A stretch of DNA of 64,000 bases from Narthecium ossifragum (Eukaryota; Streptophyta; Magnoliopsida; Dioscoreales; Nartheciaceae): assembly GCA_963920575.1 (NCBI GenBank), contig OY986972.1, positions 4,171,115 through 4,235,114 on the forward strand, in the 5' to 3' direction. The notes below the pieces were generated by a model that was given only the letters and a program-made list of their open reading frames with translations, had not been told where the DNA came from and did not search any database. A program made the position numbers and the translations under genes. Positions 57,707-64,000 of the stretch are shown one piece after another (within the stretch, counting starts at the first letter, position 1; every line of letters begins with the position of its first letter).

Positions 57707-60251
57707 TCATTTCTTCCCGCTCTTTTTCAGCCCAGCACCTCCAAAGCTCCCCTTCTGAGAAGCCTTGGCTCTCAACTCTTTCAGTGCCTGTGTAAGCAAG
57801 AGAAAGCATCTCCAAGTCAATCAATTGAAGATATTACTTTTTTAACAAGGGAATGCACTCGGGTTTAGAGATATTATTTTAGTTCATACCTTCTCCTCAT
57901 CTTTCTTCTTCTGAATATTTGCTAGATCCTCCTGCAAATCGACATGAATGCTTACAATCATGATTACTCGCTGAGGAAATCATCAAACTAGATCCATCCA
58001 AGATAAAAGTAGAAGAAAAATCCAAAGAGAAATCAAAGGACTACCAAGGAGACTAACAAAGATACAGGTGTACTAATCTGCTTCACATCAACTAATGCCA
58101 GTGTAAGCCCCTTTAATCACCCATCAATTTGTTATCGCTTTTCCTCACCAAATTCCATTGACAGCTCTTCGATCACCCAAAGGTAGTCTGTATTTCATTC
58201 ATTAACTTGTCAAATGACACATAAGATAGTTACTCGAATACATTACATGGCGTCCCAGTAGGGCTAATAGGTGCAACAAGGGAGCCACTGGTAACACTTG
58301 ACCAGAGAAACGATTAAACAACTATGCCTTCTTCCCAAGAGAAGGAACATCATGGTGCAAGGAGCAAAAATCTGACTGAAGTCACTCACAAGTCTCTCAA
58401 AAAGCCTCAGGCACTGTCCACTCGCAGACTGATGTACAGCTTACTGGTTCAACATGAAATCAGCACCTTACTAAAGGAAACACTGTTGAGTGCTGGTGTG
58501 GAAAATGGCATGAGTGGGTATTACAATGTCTCCTGATATATGATCTTACCTTACTAATTAGGATTAATGGATTAATTAACTGAATCCAACACTAAGGAAG
58601 GTCTCTTGTCCAGCCGAATCAGCTTTAACTAGTGTTTTAAAAACCTCCTCGGATAATTTTCTCCATGTTATTCAAAAAACTGCTCAGATGGTTTTAAATA
58701 TACCAGCCTTTGCTTGAACCAAGTTGAGAAACTGAACTATCCCAGTCAAAGTAGCCTGTCATTCCAGTATGACTTAAAACATTAATTGATGTTTTACATC
58801 CTAGTGATGATGAAGAATTAAATCTTTATGGAAGCTTAAATGCAGCAGAGAGTGAAATGGTGATTAAGGATATGTTGCCTTCAGTGACCCTTCTGTTTTG
58901 TCACCGAAAAAAAAAAATCACCCAATTAAGATTTGCAATACCATATAAGAATTATTTTTTCCTCGCCTTTTATTTTATTCTTTTTTTGAAAGAAGCTAAA
59001 TGGGGCTACTGGATAGGAACGTGACAAAGAAAAGTAAGCACTATAATCAGCTCTTAGCAAAATGAGGAAGTGCAGAGATCCCTCTCCACAGACCAACCAG
59101 CAGAGCCAAGAACCATAGAAAACAGGCATTACTGACATAAAAGCAGAAGCAAAACACATCAAATAAACAAAAAAGGCAAAATCAAACACTTGCCCAAATT
59201 GTTTTTCTGATTCAACTAGACTACATTATGGTTTTTCTGATTCCACCAACAAATTCATCAAATTGTTCAGTAACAACTTCAAAAGAAATTACTCCGAATG
59301 ACATAAAATCTTTCCAAAGGCATTCGAGCTTTTAGATAAGAATATGAAGCAATGTTTAAAAGCATATACTACCTATGCCCCAAAACCCAATTCCTCACTT
59401 GCCCCTTGATCTCCTTCTAAAAGGAAGTTTTCCAACAGAGCTTAAACTAAGGATGCGAGAATAAGCCCCATGTTGTTTTACACATAGAGCCTATTATCGC
59501 CTAAAGTATAAATCGAGTTTGAAGGCAAACCACATGATGCATGACAAAACAGAGGGCCTAAGTTTCCCTTGTTCTTGCTGGCAATAAAAGAAAAATCACC
59601 CACGGCCTTTGAAACAATAATGAACACTCACCAGCAGATAACCTAAGTCATAAAATCCTTCCTGATCTGCGAATAGCTCCATCAACTGACTATTTAAGTA
59701 CAGTCTCAACAAGACTTATAGCTTCGGTAATTGCACAATTCGATATCAACTCGTACTATAGGGTGAAATCATAAATTTACACAGATATCCAACCGCACTG
59801 TGATCAATCTTGCCCAACAGTGCATCCTACTTAATTACTTTATCCCGATTGGAACAAAATTTCTAAAAATTAGGCAAGCTATCATAACCCATATAAAAGT
59901 CCTAGCTTTGTTCTGAAATTCTAAACCCTAGCTTCTTCTACTTCTTCGATCAAAGGGCGCTTAATGACATCATGGATTGTTTCACATCGCTTCCCCTCCG
60001 TCATGCATCCGCATAAATTTTACCATATAATTCATGGGAATCATAGCAAAATCATCGATAAGAAAAGAGAAGCACCAAAATACCTCATCGTACTCTTTCT
60101 TATCCACCTTGGGTTGCTTCAGCGGCTTCGCCTTCCCACCTGTGAACGAAATAAACGAAAAAAATCAACAAAAATCCCCACAAGCCAACACAGCGATCGG
60201 AGATCTATAAAAAAAAACAAGGAAAAAGACATCACCTTGCTTCGACGACAT
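57707..60251 (-). CDS. TMA7: Translation machinery-associated protein 7, four exons, complete
   Basis: Minus-strand exons are 60251-60236, 60139-60084, 57931-57890 and 57787-57707 (195 nt, 64 residues, the family length). The product starts MSSKQGGKAKPLKQPKVDKK, continues EYDEEDLANIQKKKDEEKAL, and ends in the conserved GSFGGAGLKKSGKK. TMA7 (CCDC72 family) is a tiny basic protein associated with ribosomes and translation in yeast and is conserved across eukaryotes. All four exons are small and intron 2 is 2.15 kb. The first 16 nt of coding sequence are shared with the pseudogene at 3977. A hAT element (60484-61015) sits about 230 bp upstream of the start codon, in the promoter side. Confidence 0.95.
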
Positions 60252-60483
60252 GGCGATCCGAAAAGCGAGAAGAGAGACGAGAGAGGCTAGAGAGAGAGAG
60301 AAGGTAGGTTTTTGAGGCGTTTGCTTATTAAAGACGCAAGGTCGCCACTTTTTTTAGGGATTGCTAACGGGTCGGATTGTTATAGATATCGGATCACACC
60401 CGACCTGCATCCGAACCTGTTAAAGTGGAACCATTCTTTATTCTCTCGTCTGGAGTGCTCGTCGATTAATAATAGAAGGAGAC

Positions 60484-61015
60484 TAGTGATGGCAACGGGG
60501 CGGATCGGGACGGATATTGGAAATACTATACCCGTCCCCGCACTCCTTCGCCCATACCATAACCGCCCATTCCCCGCGCGGATAATGGGGATCGCGGACC
60601 ATAACCATCCCCGCGGGTACGCGGATATTACCCGCAATCCGCGGTTATCCGCAAAACCTAAAAAAACCATTCAATTAGCATTAAGCCTCTAAAATCTAAA
60701 TCTAAATCCACCAAACTATCATCAACATTCGGTATCTAAAATCTAGATCCACAAACACTCATCAACAATTAGTCTTTATTAGAGTATTATTACAAAAATA
60801 GACTCTTTAAAATCCACCAAACCAACATTTAGTGGCGGGGCGGGGCGGATAGCGGGGCGGATATTACCCAATACCATAATCCACCCCGTACCCGCGCGGA
60901 TTTTAAATTTGAAAACCATACCCGTATCCACGGGTAAAAAATCTATACCATACCCGTCCCCATCGGTGCGGATTGGGTCGGTTATCCAACGGGGCGGTCA
61001 ATTTTGCCATCCCTA
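60484..61015. mobile_element. hAT-type non-autonomous element upstream of TMA7
   Basis: The 532-bp element starts TAGTGATGGCAACGGGGCGG and ends CAATTTTGCCATCCCTA. The exact 8-bp target duplication AAGGAGAC is at 60476-60483 and 61016-61023. Subterminal gggcggat/ccgcggg words repeat in both orientations. No transposase. Confidence 0.92.
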
Positions 61016-61023
61016 AAGGAGAC

Positions 61024-62080
61024 CATCTGTGGGGGCGGTGTCGCCGGGCGACGCGAGCAGTGTGTGCGTGGGAAGTCATATATTATACATAATTAAGTTT
61101 ATTAAATTACCTTTATTAGTTCAAAGTAGTTTAATTTGATATTTTATTATTTGATTTCAGGTTCATGTATGATTAGAGAATGAGTATAAAAAATTCGGTT
61201 AAAATTTACTAAATTTTGTAAAAAGACTGTTTCATCAATTGTTTGGAAATAAATCATCAGAATTCATAAAAAAAATCCAAAAATCCTGAACTTATGGGAG
61301 AATGGGAGATGAAAGAAGACTCGAAGAGTTATAGCTTTCATGTTGAAAACTTGGTGAGATTCTCAATAAATTAACGTCAGTTTTGAACTAAAGTTAGATC
61401 TATGTAAGCTAAAAATTAAAAAATTGAAGAAATCAATTAATGGCGTGGCAGTCAACCGCCTCAATGAAGCAATCCCAACTGACCTATCGGTTTTGAGCAT
61501 GATCGATCGGTCTGATGATGTCACTAGTGCGGAAATTAGGAAAATTGGAGTTTAACTCCCGTTATGATTCCTAAGTCCGACATTAAGGGTTTCTACTATA
61601 TAAATGAGTTATTTTTGTAAAAAATTATCATCTTTTGGACTACTTCTATATAAAAAGGTTGGGGTTTTGAAAACGGTGACCTTTCCGCGGATATTGACGA
61701 CTTCCTTCCCAACACTTATGGATCTTTCCCAAAAGATGAGCGACTAATTCCTATACTTAGGGATGTCATGAAACCATAGTGTAATATTTGATCTTTCTTT
61801 GGTTGATTCTTATAAACTTATTCTCAACGTGATCTCATAAATACAGTTTTATTGATTACAGATTTGAAGAAGCAGATACTCATTTGAAGTACTTTCAGTC
61901 GTGCAAACTTTATATGATTGTTTATACAGATTTATGAGATGGTTTTATGTGATTTTTTTATTTGACTTTGAGATAATCTATGCTAAATGAAGATAAGTCG
62001 TGCCAATGTCATTAGGAATAGAATAATTTAATGTAATCGTATCGTCAAAGACAACTTATGCTAAACAAAAATAGGTTATG
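61024..62080. other. Intergenic repeat-like DNA
   Basis: AT-rich sequence, no gene recognised. Some stretches (for example tttggactacttctatataaaaagg at about 61636) suggest LTR-type promoter remains. Confidence 0.35.
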
Positions 62081-62750
62081 CTGTTGGGAACTTAAACTTT
62101 ATTTTGGTAATTTATGTGAGTTTGTAGCCAAATGATCCATAGTGTTGTGAGAAGGGAATAAGAGGATAACTAGAGAAGATTAAGGGTGAAGTTAGGGTAG
62201 ATTGAGTAATCCCTAGTGTAAACACTCTATGTGCACACCAATACTCACTAAGGCATTCAATCAAACACCTTAAGAGCAATAATCCAAGGACCTTGTTCTT
62301 GATGGATAAATCAACTAGGAAGACCCACAACATACAATAGATGAATACTAACAAGCAATCACACACAAGAGAAGAAGATTTACGTGGTTCACCCAAGTTA
62401 GGCTACATCCACGGATTGAGCGAAGCTCGGTGGGTCTTCACTATGATAAAGCAAAAGAAATAAAGGAATACACCACTTCACACTTCTCTTCCAACCATAC
62501 AAGACTCAACCACACCCCTCTCTCAATCTCCTAAGCTTTCTCCAAAAGCTAGGTCTCCCACCTCAACCTCTCTCTCTCACTCCTTTTGATCTCAAAAGAG
62601 ATGATAAGAATATTGAGCTCTCTTCTTTCCTTTTTTTTTTCTTCTCTCTCTAGAGTGCCCTTATAACATGGGCTACAAGTAACTCAAATAAAACCAAACC
62701 CGACCCGATAAGAGAACCAGACCCGGTATGGTTAAGTTGAGCCAACACCA
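62081..62750. mobile_element. Probable solo LTR
   Basis: Starts tgttgggaac and ends gagccaaca, TG..CA with short inverted ends. It contains gatttacgtggttcacccaa near 62380, then ggctacatccacgg, a leader motif that recurs in plant retroelements. Target duplication not resolved. Confidence 0.45.
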
Positions 62751-63068
62751 ACACCTATTAATTTTTAAATTGGTTCAAACCTCGATCTTTTTACTTGATT
62801 TCTTAGATAATCTTTAGAAAATTTCACATCCACTTTCAATCACTCCACTTAGGATTTGAGTTTTGAGAATTGATTTTGGTTTCCAGCAATTTCTCTGTGA
62901 TTCGATTCCGAGCTTCCCTGCTATTCTGCGCTATAGTTTAATTACTAAATAAGAATTAATTTGATTGAGATTTGCTACACTTTACGACACCTTTTTGCCA
63001 ACCACGTGAAAACTTTAATAGTCAAAATCAGCCTAAATTGGTCAAAATCGGTTTGAATTGGTCTTTTT

Positions 63069-63300
63069 ATGGGCCTGTTTGGTTGCTCAAGACTGGGTGG
63101 AGTGGAGTCAATTCTGGAGTGCAGACTTTTGCAAAGTGAAGTCCTATGAAGTGGCCTGTCAATTTTTGCTGTTTGGTTGGTACTGGAGTGGAAGCTGAGT
63201 TGGATGACTTCTGGACTTTCTGCTGTTTTGTTGGTGATGGAGTGGAGACTGAGTTAACTGGCTTTTGAACTTTCTGCTGTTTGGTTGGTGCTGAAAGTGA
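63069..63300. repeat. MITE-like element with internal 66-bp tandem repeats
   Basis: Starts gggcctgtttggttgctcaa. Three near-copies of a unit ending ctttctgctgtttggttggt lie around 63160-63290. On the minus strand it reads as repeated PTKQQKVQK, a coincidence of repeat composition. The right border was not found. Confidence 0.5.
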
Positions 63301-64000
63301 GGATATGGTCACCCCCGACTAGTGGGTGAGTTTAAACGCTTCAAAAAATGAATCTTAAATACATTTTAAAAGTATTGGATGTGTTTTTATAATACGAAAA
63401 AATATTTAGTGGGAGAAAATCATTAATTTTTCCACCTTAACTATTTTTACCATATATAATAAATTATCATATCTTGATGTACTTGTTTTGGCGACATAGA
63501 CGAAGGTAAATTATCGAAAGGATTGGAACCTGTTCAGATTGAAAATTTGGCAAAATCTTCTTTATATTTTCAACACATGGAACCTGTTCAGATTGAAAAT
63601 TTTAAACTCATTCTACAGCATTCAAAACTAGAAAGTATCACAATCCGTCTACTTCAATAGATCTCGTCCAGTGTCCTCAAATTACGACTATCTTGAACAT
63701 ATTAACATACAATATAAATAATGTAACTTACAATTAACACAATGAGTACAAAGACCAATAAAGAAATCACCAAATGACGCCAATGCATCATTTTGATTGC
63801 GGAACCCGCGATAACAAGCCCCGCTAAATTTATGCACCTGGGCATGACACTCTGGCCCTGTCGTGCCCCGACCCGCGAAAGCCCAACCGGACCGGGCGAC
63901 GCGAACCGGAACCTAACTAAATGCGGAAATAAAGGCGAGGGGTTCCCCCAACTTACTGATTTCACAATTCAATTCATAAGTAACCCTGAATATTACAACA
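63301..64000. other. Right-edge intergenic DNA
   Basis: AT-rich, with a perfect 20-bp-plus direct repeat (cctgttcagattgaaaattt around 63530 and 63583). From about 63780 a GC-rich segment (ccccgacccgcgaaagcc) is probably LTR-retroelement-derived and runs off the edge. Confidence 0.4.

Noticed and set aside
63067..63312. Minus-strand ORF with PTKQQKVQK repeats
   Set aside because: Tandem 66-bp repeat of a MITE-like element, not a protein family I recognise.

Overview
This is nuclear DNA of a flowering plant. Genes have many short introns with GT..AG borders. Several encode plant-specific or plastid-targeted proteins. The gaps hold plant-type transposable elements (hAT, PIF/Harbinger-like MITEs, LINE tails, solo LTRs), and a piece of plastid DNA with psbM lies inside an intron. 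The caffeoyl-CoA O-methyltransferase gene is very GC-rich beside AT-rich surroundings, which fits a monocot, but I cannot name the species. A 200-bp run of N at 36791-36990 is an assembly gap.

Layout. 714-3740 (-): five exons of a METTL22-like lysine methyltransferase gene that runs off the left edge. 3765-4360 (+): a broken half copy of the ribosome-biogenesis gene TMA7. 5882-7807 (+): a long intron-free conserved ORF of unknown function. 9767-10490: a solo LTR. 11010-12905 (-): an euAP2/TOE-like transcription factor with a degenerate second AP2 domain and a stop codon inside its miR172 site. 16211-19854 (-): a complete 8-exon PI-PLC-X-domain secreted protein. 20932-24923 (+): a complete 6-exon farnesol/phytol kinase-like gene. 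26200-31403 (+): a complete 11-exon gene for a probable plastid stromal protein. 33943-34766 (-): a two-exon CCoAOMT of lignin biosynthesis. 38986-39687 (-): an aldo-keto reductase fragment. 47167-47430 (-): a DUF3511 protein. 54948-55170 (+): an exostosin fragment. 55616-57157 (+): a small acidic plastid-like protein, convergent with 57707-60251 (-), the intact 4-exon TMA7. The rest is intergenic and rich in repeats, especially 39.7-47 kb, 48-55 kb and 60.5-64 kb.

The genes do not form an operon or a shared pathway. I worked out exon borders by hand from splice signals, phase continuity and remembered family conservation. For TMA7, CCoAOMT, the PI-PLC-X gene, the kinase, the stromal protein and the AP2 gene, the exon lengths sum to an exact open frame.

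The most interesting observations are the AP2-like gene whose reading frame ends by a CGA-to-TGA-type change inside the miR172 target, the inverted promoter-plus-two-exon duplicate of TMA7 about 56 kb from its parent, hAT elements with exact 8-bp target duplications (one carrying a large minisatellite cargo), and LTRs packed with the palindrome GGATCGATCC. I found no microbial-type defence system, CRISPR array or gene cluster.
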